The notes below the pieces were generated by a model. The model saw only the letters and a list, made by a program, of their open reading frames with translations, had not been told where the DNA came from and searched no databases. A DNA stretch of 8,056 nt from Longimicrobium sp. (lineage in GTDB: Bacteria > Gemmatimonadota > Gemmatimonadetes > Longimicrobiales > Longimicrobiaceae), in the NCBI GenBank assembly GCA_030446945.1, contig JAUJMI010000154.1, forward strand, positions 1 to 8,056. The letters are read 5' to 3'. Both the position numbers and the translations under genes were made by a program. This document shows, piece by piece, positions 1 to 6,168 of this stretch. Position 1 is the first letter of the stretch, and every line of letters starts with the position of its first letter.

Positions 1-748
<748 letters not shown>

Positions 749-753
749 GGCGC

Positions 754-1716
754 GTGAAGGTGCTCGTGACCGGTGGCGCCGGCTTCATCGGCGGCCACCT
801 CTGCCAGCGCCTGCTGGACCGCGGCGACGACGTGGTGTGCGTCGACAGCTTCGACCCCTTTTACGATCCGGCGATCAAGCGCGGGACCGCGGCCTCCCTG
901 GCCCGGTCGCCGCGCTTTCGGCTGGTGGAGGGCGACATCCGCGACGCGGCGGGGCTGGAGCGCGCGCTCGCCCGCGAGGGGATCGAAGCGATCGTGCACC
1001 TCGCCGCCCGCGCGGGGGTGCGGCCCTCCATCGAGGACCCCGTCCTCTACACGCAGGTCAACGTGGAGGGCACCGTCGCCATACTGGAGCTGGCGCGGCG
1101 GCTGGAGGTGAAGCCGTTCGTCTTCGGCTCGTCGTCCAGCGTGTACGGCGACACCTCCGGCGTCCCCTTTCGCGAAGACGAGCGCGCCGCCGCCCCCATC
1201 TCGCCCTACGCGGCCACCAAGCGGGCGGGCGAGCTGCTCTGCCATGCGTACGCGCACCTGCACGGACTGGCGGTGGTGTGCCTGCGCTTCTTCACCGTGT
1301 ACGGCCCGCGGCAGCGCCCCGACCTGGCGATCCACAAGTTCGCGCGGCTGATGGCGGCGGGGGAGCCGATCCCCTTCTACGGCGACGGCTCCACGGGGCG
1401 CGACTATACTTACGTGGACGACATCGTGCAGGGGATCGAGGGCGCCGTCGCCTACGCCGCGGCGCGCTCGGCCTCCTTTGAAGTCTTCAACCTGGGCGAG
1501 AGCGAGACCGTCACGCTGGCGCGGCTGGTGGAGCTGCTCTCCGCCGCGCTCAGGGTGGAGCCCGTCCTGGACCGCCTCCCCGCGCAGCCGGGCGACGTGG
1601 AGCAGACGTACGCGGACATCACGCGTGCGCGCGCCATCCTGGGGTACGCGCCTGGCGTGCGAATCGAGGAGGGAATCCCCCGATTCGTGGAGTGGTTCCG
1701 CGCCAGCCGCACGTAG
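754..1716 (+). CDS. NAD-dependent epimerase/dehydratase, UDP-glucuronate 4-epimerase type
   Basis: Extended SDR enzyme of 320 residues, complete. It probably interconverts UDP-glucuronate and UDP-galacturonate in the cytosol; the exact substrate is inferred. The GTG at 754 is chosen because the Rossmann strand and GGAGFIGG loop (G7, G10, G13) follow at once. The in-frame GTG at 649 would add 35 low-complexity residues and overlap the previous gene by 100 bases. Asp31 ends the second strand and should hold the NAD ribose. The catalytic triad is Ser127 (in SSSSVYG), Tyr152 and Lys156 (SPYAATK), with the 25-residue Ser-Tyr spacing seen in GalE. VDSFDPFYDPAIK and FFTVYGPRQRPD resemble the UDP-glucuronate 4-epimerase (CapI/LpsL-like) branch; proteins like this are also often labelled GDP-mannose 4,6-dehydratase. 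A short AGGG lies just before the start, overlapping the upstream stop, which fits translational coupling. Broken relatives of both its ends appear later (3981-4169 and 6062-6154). Confidence 0.88.
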   Translation: MKVLVTGGAGFIGGHLCQRLLDRGDDVVCVDSFDPFYDPAIKRGTAASLARSPRFRLVEGDIRDAAGLERALAREGIEAIVHLAARAGVRPSIEDPVLYTQVNVEGTVAILELARRLEVKPFVFGSSSSVYGDTSGVPFREDERAAAPISPYAATKRAGELLCHAYAHLHGLAVVCLRFFTVYGPRQRPDLAIHKFARLMAAGEPIPFYGDGSTGRDYTYVDDIVQGIEGAVAYAAARSASFEVFNLGESETVTLARLVELLSAALRVEPVLDRLPAQPGDVEQTYADITRARAILGYAPGVRIEEGIPRFVEWFRASRT

Positions 1717-1759
1717 CCCGCGAGGATGGAGGACCGGCGCCCCGCGCGTGACGGCCGGC

Positions 1760-1787
1760 CCGGTCCCCGTTGGGGCACCGGCGTTTT
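1760..1787 (+). terminator. Probable rho-independent terminator after the decarboxylase-epimerase pair
   Basis: CCGGTCCCC (1760-1768), loop GTT, then GGGG (1772-1775), one bulged C and ACCGG (1777-1781) form a stem of nine G:C-rich pairs. The run TTTT at 1784-1787 follows. It sits 43 bases after the epimerase stop, where an operon end is expected. The T run is short and the stem has a bulge, so termination strength is uncertain. Confidence 0.5.
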
Positions 1788-2218
1788 CGAGGAGCTTCCA
1801 TGATTCCGGCCCCGTCCCTCCGTCGGATTCGGCGCGGGTGCGGGAACTGGCCGCTGCTGCACGTGTGGGGGCCGGGCGCGGTGCCCGGGGCCACAGTCCA
1901 CGCCGCGCGAGCAGTTGGGCCACTGGACACGGCAGGCGTGGACATCTTCCCGCTCGCGAAGCATGCCACCGGGTTCACGGAGCTGATGAAGGCCCCGCTA
2001 CCGCACGGCAGCCGAGGGACATCGGCGGTCCGCGCCGGGGACCGGCCGGCGGCTTGCGATGCGCTGGGCGACGAGCGGTGCAGGCGGAGGTGCAGTACGG
2101 GGTGGCTTTTGTCAGCCGCGGCGTGGAGCCGTGGTACGGCTGGACGCCGGCGCAGCCCTCCCGGTGTGGGCGGTGCCGCGCCGGGAGAGAAAGATGGCCG
2201 CCGCCCTGCGCGGTCGTG
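1788..2218. other. Stretch with no recognised gene
   Basis: About 430 bases between the putative terminator and the next promoter. Several frames are open, as expected at this GC content, but none gives a protein I recognise, a good ribosome binding site or a motif. The longest plus-strand open frame (1770-2285) starts inside the terminator hairpin and reads as arginine- and glycine-rich translation typical of wrong-frame GC-rich DNA. It may be intergenic DNA or a decayed gene past recognition. Confidence 0.4.
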
Positions 2219-2247
2219 TTGCTCGGCACCCCGGCGCGTCCTATCTT
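2219..2247 (+). promoter_or_regulatory. Sigma70-like promoter candidate upstream of the GalE-like gene
   Basis: TTGCTC (2219-2224), a spacer of exactly 17 bases, and TATCTT (2242-2247) match the bacterial housekeeping -35/-10 pattern at four of six positions each. This stands out in such GC-rich DNA. Transcription would start near 2254 and leave a leader of about 195 bases before the GTG at 2450. It lies after the putative terminator, so the GalE-like gene would have its own transcript. A second site at 5569-5597 has the same design. Confidence 0.5.
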
Positions 2248-2348
2248 GCCGCCCCGCCGACGACAGAGGACACGGTGGGCGCTGACCCGCGCGCCGGCCG
2301 CATCCCTGCTTGTCTCTTCTTCTCGCTCCCTACGAGAGCTTTCCAGCC

Positions 2349-2453
2349 ATGAAGATCGCGGGATTCCGGTGCGGCGCGGCCGCCCTGTTCACCGTATGCG
2401 AGCGGGGCCACTCCGCGCGTGCCAGCGTCCGCGCCTGCGGAGGTGCGGCGTGA
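2349..2453 (+). CDS. Possible 34-codon upstream ORF overlapping the GalE-like gene
   Basis: ATG at 2349 opens a 34-codon frame (begins MKIAGFRCGAAALF) that ends at TGA 2451-2453. The next gene's GTG (2450-2452) overlaps that stop as GTGA, the usual layout of translationally coupled genes. The peptide has three cysteines and no match I know. Upstream there is only a weak GAGAG about 12 bases before the ATG. It could be a coupling leader, the stump of a lost gene, or chance. Only the overlap argues for it. Confidence 0.22.
   Translation: MKIAGFRCGAAALFTVCERGHSARASVRACGGAA
2439..2444 (+). promoter_or_regulatory. Strong ribosome binding site fixing the GTG start at 2450
   Basis: GGAGGT, a full Shine-Dalgarno match, lies 5 bases before GTG 2450. 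It decides the start against the in-frame extension that stays open back to 1478, and places the GGAGFIGS loop at residues 10-17 as usual for the family. Confidence 0.8.
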
Positions 2454-3403
2454 GCGCCCGGCGTGTGCTCGTCACCGGCGGCGCGGGCTTCATCGGCTCG
2501 CATGTGGCGGATGCGTACCTGGCGCAGGGGTGGGAGGTCACGGTACTGGACAGCCTGGTGCACGGCCGGCGCGAGAACGTGCCGGACGGAGCCGATTTCG
2601 CGGAGCTTGACATCCGCGAGCCCGATGCGGCGCGGCTGGTGCGCGAGGGGCGCTTCGACCTGGTGAGCCACCACGCCGCGCAGATGGACGTGCGCGTCTC
2701 CGTGTCTGACCCGCGCTTCGACGCCGCCGTCAACGTGGACGGCCTCCTCAACATCCTGCACGTGGCGCACGAGGCGGGGGTGGGGCGATTCCTCTTCGTC
2801 TCCAGCGGCGGCGTGGTGTACGGCGAGCCCGAGGTGCGCCCCACCCCGGAGACCTCGCCCAAGCTCCCGGAGAGCCCGTACGGCGTCACCAAGCTCGCTG
2901 GCGAGCAGTACCTGTTCTACTACCATCGCGTGCACGGGATGGAGTACGCGGCGCTGCGCTACGCGAACGTCTACGGACCACGCCAGGACCCGCACGGCGA
3001 GGCGGGCGTGGTGGCCATCTTCTCCACGCGCCTGCTCCGCGGCGAGCCGCTCACGGTGTACGGCGACGGCGAGCAGACGCGGGACTACGTGTACGTGGGC
3101 GACGTGGTGTCCGCCAACATGCTGCTCTCGGAGGTGTCGCTGCCGCGCGCCCGGCTGCTGGACGACCGCGGCTTCAATGTGGGCACCGGCATCGAAACGA
3201 GCGTCCTGGAGCTCGCCCGCCACCTGGGTGACGCCGGCGCCACCCGCGCGGAGATCGTGCACGCGACCGCCCGCCCCGGAGAGCTGCGCCACTCCAGCCT
3301 GGACGCGTCGCGCCTGCGCGCCCTGGGCTGGGGCCCCGCCACCCACGTGCGCGATGGGCTCCACACCACCTACGACTGGATCGCCCGGAACGGCACGGGC
3401 TGA
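2450..3403 (+). CDS. NAD-dependent UDP-sugar epimerase, GalE-like
   Basis: Complete 317-residue extended SDR protein, most like UDP-glucose 4-epimerases of the short bacterial and archaeal kind. It probably supplies an epimerised UDP-hexose (UDP-galactose or UDP-GalNAc) for glycan assembly; the substrate cannot be read from the sequence. The NAD loop GGAGFIGS has G10, G13 and G16, Asp34 binds the ribose, and HHAAQMDVRVS (74-84) is the conserved wall of the cofactor site. The catalytic set is Ser119 (VSSGGVVYG), Tyr144 and Lys148 (SPYGVTK), again 25 residues from Ser to Tyr. NVYGPRQDP and VYGDGEQTRDYVYVGDVV complete the substrate domain. All key residues are present, so it should be active. 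It lies alone between a promoter candidate (2219-2247) and a long inverted repeat after its stop, apart from the upstream pair. An alternative is another epimerase or dehydratase of the same fold. Confidence 0.87.
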   Translation: MSARRVLVTGGAGFIGSHVADAYLAQGWEVTVLDSLVHGRRENVPDGADFAELDIREPDAARLVREGRFDLVSHHAAQMDVRVSVSDPRFDAAVNVDGLLNILHVAHEAGVGRFLFVSSGGVVYGEPEVRPTPETSPKLPESPYGVTKLAGEQYLFYYHRVHGMEYAALRYANVYGPRQDPHGEAGVVAIFSTRLLRGEPLTVYGDGEQTRDYVYVGDVVSANMLLSEVSLPRARLLDDRGFNVGTGIETSVLELARHLGDAGATRAEIVHATARPGELRHSSLDASRLRALGWGPATHVRDGLHTTYDWIARNGTG

Positions 3404-3442
3404 TGAGGCGGAGAAGAACCCCGACCAAGAACGGGGATGTCA

Positions 3443-3492
3443 CACGGAGACACAGGGAGCCTCCTTCCACTCTTTCCCTCCGTGTCTCTGTG
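3443..3492. repeat. Inverted repeat of dispersed-repeat type (cacggagacac / gtgtctctgtg)
   Basis: CACGGAGACAC (3443-3453) can pair with GTGTCTCTGTG (3482-3492): 11 pairs, one of them G:T, around a 28-base loop that can pair a little further. The DNA is strikingly unlike the surrounding coding sequence: pyrimidine-rich from 3461, with T-rich runs at 3516-3528 (TTTTCTCTTTTTG). Two small hairpins flank it: CCCCG/CGGGG (3419-3436, 15 bases after the GalE-like stop) and GGCGC-cag-GCGCC (3536-3548). From memory, similar cacggagacacagag palindromes recur between genes in GC-rich environmental bacteria; only one copy is present here, so dispersion is inferred. It may act as a transcript end. Confidence 0.55.
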
Positions 3493-3980
3493 GCTGTGCT
3501 GCCCCCTTTGTGATGCTTTTCTCTTTTTGCTCCTCGGCGCCAGGCGCCTTCGCGTGAAACCGCGGTTCCCGGCCATTCGTCAGTTGTCCGAACACACTCA
3601 TCGGCCCGCGGCCGCCGAAGCGCTGGGGCTGCGCTCCGGAGCCGTGCGTTCCCGATGGAGGCGCGCGCCGTGCTGGAGCCATGCGCCGCGGCGGAGCTCC
3701 AGCGCTTCCCAGCCGTTCAGGCGCAGACGCGCCCAATGGGCACGGTCCTGCGCGAGCGCGGCTGGCCCGGCGTGGTGCTCAACAGGGCGGCGCACAGGGT
3801 GGAAGGGGGCGAGCCGCTGGACGTGGCGGACCTGGCCGTCCACCTCCCTCGCGAGCACGCCGTGGAGTTCGCCGCGATCCTGAAGGCGCGCGGGGGTACC
3901 GGCCCCTGGGCACCGATGCCGCGGGGGCGAGCGGGTACGGGTTGGCAGCTCGCCGCGCGCCTGGCCCAGCACGAGGTGCA
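3493..3980. other. Unassigned stretch between the repeat and the epimerase remnant
   Basis: The first 75 bases continue the T-rich, non-coding-looking repeat region. From ATG 3655 (no good ribosome binding site) a frame stays open and runs in phase into the epimerase remnant that begins at 3981, up to its frameshift near 4033. The translation includes GVVLNRAAHRVEGGEPLD and HAVEFAAILKARG, which look less like wrong-frame noise than most of the local frames, but I do not recognise the protein. It could be a different gene fused by deletion to the epimerase tail, or chance. Confidence 0.35.
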
Positions 3981-4169
3981 GGTGGAGCTGCTCTCCAGGG
4001 CGCTGGGCGTGGAGCCCGTCCGCGACCGCCTCCCGCGCAGCCGGGCAACGTGGAGCAGACCTGCGCGGACGTGTCGCGCGCCCGCGCCGCGCCGGGCTAC
4101 GCGCCGCGCGTGAGGATCGAGGAGGGGATCCCCCGCTTCGTGGAGTGGTTCCGAAGCCGGCGCGGGTAG
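3981..4169 (+). pseudogene. Remnant: C-terminal 63 codons of a UDP-glucuronate 4-epimerase-like gene, frameshifted
   Basis: Bases 3981-4169 line up with 1527-1716 of the intact epimerase with a one-base length difference (189 against 190). The missing base is in a C run: CCTCCCG at 4029-4035 where the intact gene has CCTCCCCG. Before it the matching frame reads VELLSRALGVEPVRDRLP; after it, in another frame, QPGNVEQTCADVSRARA and then VRIEEGIPRFVEWFRSRRG to TAG 4167-4169. The intact gene has QPGDVEQTYADITRARA and VRIEEGIPRFVEWFRASRT. The N-terminal three quarters, with the NAD loop and catalytic Tyr/Lys, are absent, so no working enzyme can be made. The nucleotidyltransferase gene starts 2 bases after its stop, so that gene was probably once translated together with this epimerase copy. 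Confidence 0.85.
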
Positions 4170-4171
4170 CC

Positions 4172-5224
4172 GTGTCCGCCGACCCCACGGCGGACGGTGC
4201 GCTGCGGCTGCGCGGTTGGGCGCTGGAGGTGCTCGCCTCGCCCGGTGCGCCGCCGCCCCTGCCGCCTGCCGGTCCGGAGGCGTGGGACCTGTTCCTGAGG
4301 GTGGAGCGCGTGGCGCTCCCGCTCTGCGGCCCGCTGGGGTCCGGCGCGCGGACCGCCGAGCCCGCCGAGGTTCTGCGCCGCGCGCTCCTCCCCGAGATGC
4401 AGCGCGCCCTTTCCGCGCGCGCCATGCTCAAGCGCATCGCCCGGGTGGCGGCCGGGCGAGGGCTGGAGGTGGCGGTGCTCAAGGGCGCCGCCGCCGTGCT
4501 GCGCCGCGGCGCCCCGGACCTGGCGGACGTGGACGTGCTCGCCACCCCGGAGCACGCCGCGGTGCTGGCGGAAGAGGTGGACCGCATGGGGTACGCCGAG
4601 GCCGGGCCGCCGGGCGCCCACGCGCTGAAGCTGCGCGCCGCCGAGGACTCGATCCCGGTCGAGATCCACGCCACCGTCCCCGGCACCCACGAGGCCCCGC
4701 GCGAGCGCCTGCGCCCCGCCGCGGAGCTCCCGCCGCTGCGCGTGCTGCACCCTGCCGACCACCTCTGGTACGTCCTGCACCGCGCCACCGAGCAGCACGC
4801 GGAGCGCCGCGGCTCGCTGCGCGACCTGCTGGTGCTGGCCGACGCGCTGGACGCCTGCGCGGCGGACGAGCGCGCGGAAGTGGAGCGGTGGGTGGCGGGC
4901 CACGAGCGGCCGGAACTTCTGCGCCGCGTGCTGCGTATGGCGGACGCGGTGGCGCGCCGCACCGGCGCGCTGGACGACGGGTTCCGGCTCGACGCCGCGG
5001 GACGTTTCGTGGCCGCTCTCTGGCAGGCCCGCGCGCCCCGCTCGGTCGTCCTCCGCCTGATGATCGCCCACGCAATCGCCGCGGCCGTGGCGCGGCGCAC
5101 CGGCTTCCCGGGCGACCTGGGCCGCGTGACGCTGGACGTCCCCTCCGGCCACCCGTTGCTGGCGTGGATGCGGAAGCGGCTGCCGCGCGCGGAGCGGACG
5201 GTGGAGCGGGTCCGCGCGCCGTAG
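4172..5224 (+). CDS. Nucleotidyltransferase-family protein (NTP_transf_5 type), function unknown
   Basis: Complete 350-residue soluble protein. The region VAVLKGAAAVL (101-110) followed by DLADVDVLAT (116-125), with Asp119 and Asp121, and then RMGYAEA matches the layout of the uncharacterised nucleotidyltransferase family NTP_transf_5: a KG turn, a DxD metal pair, then an alpha-beta unit ending in GY. VEIHATV (163-169) corresponds to the family's later acidic/His strand. The retained DxD suggests it can still bind a metal and a nucleotide, but the acceptor is unknown. No signal peptide or membrane segment is seen. The GTG at 4172 is preferred because it lies just after the stop of the epimerase remnant; the in-frame GTG at 4145 would lie within that remnant. 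No clear Shine-Dalgarno is present, so it may rely on coupling. Family members occur in polysaccharide loci and in lasso-peptide-type clusters, and neither role is proven here. Confidence 0.75.
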   Translation: MSADPTADGALRLRGWALEVLASPGAPPPLPPAGPEAWDLFLRVERVALPLCGPLGSGARTAEPAEVLRRALLPEMQRALSARAMLKRIARVAAGRGLEVAVLKGAAAVLRRGAPDLADVDVLATPEHAAVLAEEVDRMGYAEAGPPGAHALKLRAAEDSIPVEIHATVPGTHEAPRERLRPAAELPPLRVLHPADHLWYVLHRATEQHAERRGSLRDLLVLADALDACAADERAEVERWVAGHERPELLRRVLRMADAVARRTGALDDGFRLDAAGRFVAALWQARAPRSVVLRLMIAHAIAAAVARRTGFPGDLGRVTLDVPSGHPLLAWMRKRLPRAERTVERVRAP

Positions 5225-5275
5225 CGGGTTGCTCGCGGCCGGGAGAGCGCCTGCCCATCCCGCACCGGAGGATCG

Positions 5276-5540
5276 ATGGTCTCCTAAGCCACGTCGGAGC
5301 AGCTCCTGGCGCGCGCCAAAGAAGCATTCGCGCGCAACGCGTACCTCGCCGCCCTGGCCGACCTGCAGCCGGTCGCGGAGCGGCCCCGAGTTCCCGGACG
5401 TGCAGAACCTGATGGGGCTCTGCCTTTCGCTGCTGGGGCGCACGGACGAGGCGCTGGAAGCGTTCGGGCGGCCGCGGAGCTGAACCCGGGTACGTGGAGG
5501 CGCACCTGAACCGCGCCATCACCCTCAACGACCTCGCCTG
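5276..5540 (+). pseudogene. Remnant of a TPR-repeat protein gene: early stop plus three frameshifts
   Basis: The ribosome binding site (GGAGG 5267-5271) and ATG 5276 are intact, but codon 4 is TAA (5285-5287). The same frame then reads SEQLLARAKEAFARN and AALADLQPVAER. After losing two bases near 5381-5387 it continues as EFPDVQNLMGLCLSLLGR and TDEALEAFGR, after one more loss near 5470 as AAELN, and after another near 5489 as YVEAHLNRAITLNDL. Put together this is a normal start of a tetratricopeptide protein: helix pairs with the LMGLCLSLLGR...EALEAFGRAAELNP pattern. Beyond about 5540 no TPR sequence is left, so the 3' part is also missing. TPR proteins serve as scaffolds, often in glycan or secretion loci, but the original partner is unknown. 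It lies 51 bases after the nucleotidyltransferase and was probably the next gene in that operon. Confidence 0.8.
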
Positions 5541-5568
5541 GGAAACGACGCCGGCTCGGGGCCGGGGA

Positions 5569-5597
5569 TTGTTGCGGCGCTGCGAGGCGACTATGTT
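5569..5597 (+). promoter_or_regulatory. Sigma70-like promoter candidate upstream of the broken decarboxylase copy
   Basis: TTGTTG (5569-5574), a 17-base spacer, and TATGTT (5592-5597). The -10 region and following bases (CTATGTTGC) are nearly the same as at the 2219 site (CTATCTTGC). It would start RNA near 5604, 216 bases before the decarboxylase remnant at 5820, and could now drive the glycosyltransferase and flippase. Confidence 0.4.
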
Positions 5598-5756
5598 GCG
5601 CGCCCCTGCCGCCAGCATCGCGCCACGGCGGCCAGAGCCCGGTTCTCCTCTGGTTCACATGAGGCAACACGGAGCCGGGGCAGTGCGTCACCCTCTTGGC
5701 GGGAGACATGCACCGCGTCGGGGCCATGGACGGACCAGTGATCCTGGAGGATCGTT

Positions 5757-5813
5757 ATGGCGGCTGCTGAACACGCACTCGACGGCGCGCTCGTGCGGGC
5801 CACCCGGCGGTGA
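5757..5813 (+). CDS. Possible 18-codon ORF with a strong ribosome binding site
   Basis: GGAGGA (5746-5751) sits 5 bases before ATG 5757, which opens 18 codons (MAAAEHALDGALVRATRR) to TGA 5811-5813. The broken decarboxylase starts 6 bases later at ATG 5820. The binding site is one of the best in the window, so translation is plausible. Given the debris on both sides it is more likely the stump of a deleted gene, or a leader that once coupled to the decarboxylase, than a working peptide gene. Confidence 0.25.
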   Translation: MAAAEHALDGALVRATRR

Positions 5814-5819
5814 GTGACG

Positions 5820-6041
5820 ATGCGCGTTCCGATTACCGGAGCGGCGGGCTTTCTGGGGTCGCACCTGTGCGACCGCTTTCTGACCGAGGGACACCATTGC
5901 CCGGGGTGGGCAACTTCATCACCGACCGCCGGACAACCTGGCGCACCTGATGGGTCGGCAGGATTTTAGGATCCTCGCCGCACCCTCCCGTACTTCCGCG
6001 AGGTGATGGAAGCGACCCAGATGGCGGCGCGTACCCTGTAG
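5820..6041 (+). pseudogene. Remnant of a second UDP-glucuronate decarboxylase gene with its middle deleted
   Basis: ATG 5820 opens with [20 protein letters not shown], the classic NAD-loop start of this family (GxxGxxG present). Frameshifts near 5895-5911 and 5930 interrupt it, and the shifted frames read NFITDRR and [14 protein letters not shown]. At about 5974 it jumps straight to the last 22 codons: bases 5976-6041 align without gaps to 683-748 of the intact gene, 53 of 66 bases identical by my count, ending LPYFREVMEATQMAARTL. About 240 codons, including the catalytic Ser-Glu and YxxxK, are missing. It is followed after 20 bases by an epimerase start (6062), copying the gene order at 1-1716. 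The N-terminal part cannot be compared with the intact gene because that end lies outside the window. Confidence 0.88.
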
Positions 6042-6061
6042 CTCGTTCAAGAGCCAGCGCA

Positions 6062-6154
6062 GTGAAGATCTTGCGATCGGTGGTGCCGGAACCGTGGGCG
6101 GGGATGTGTGCCGGCAGCTTCTGCAGCGCGGCGGCACAGTTGATTCTGCGACAG
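6062..6154 (+). pseudogene. Remnant: N-terminal part of a 4-epimerase-like gene, frameshifted
   Basis: GTGAAGATCTTG at 6062 matches the start of the intact epimerase (GTGAAGGTGCTC at 754). One base is lost near 6077, after which a second frame reads GGAGTVGGDVCRQLLQRGG where the intact protein has GGAGFIGGHLCQRLLDRGD. Similarity fades after TVDSAT near 6154, around the end of the second Rossmann strand, and the glycosyltransferase begins shortly after. The loop glycines are still visible but the rest of the enzyme is gone. The frame after the shift has no stop and continues in phase into the glycosyltransferase gene. Confidence 0.75.
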
Positions 6155-6168
6155 CCCCGGCCCGTGCT

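Noticed and set aside
1407..1416. TATACT inside the 4-epimerase as a -10 box
   Set aside because: No -35 at proper spacing and it lies in well-conserved coding sequence.
1770..2285. 171-codon plus-strand open frame
   Set aside because: Starts within the terminator hairpin, runs through the promoter candidate, and gives no recognisable protein; not strong enough to call a gene.
1478..2449. In-frame upstream extension of the GalE-like gene to 1478
   Set aside because: Would overlap the 4-epimerase and cross a terminator hairpin; the Shine-Dalgarno at 2439 and the family's usual N-terminus put the start at 2450.
2330..3364. 344-codon minus-strand open frame opposite the GalE-like gene
   Set aside because: Antisense shadow of a well-supported gene, with no motif.
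3598..5443. Long overlapping minus-strand open frames (555 and 448 codons)
   Set aside because: They run across a remnant, the nucleotidyltransferase and the TPR remnant alike. Low-complexity Arg/Ser/Ala translation and no recognisable domain mark them as by-products of GC content.
5650..5745. Possible riboswitch-like RNA (gagccggggcagtgcg and gcgggagacatgc vaguely recall cobalamin-riboswitch boxes)
   Set aside because: The conserved boxes do not match in sequence or spacing, I could not fold a supporting structure, and the downstream genes are not cobalamin-related.
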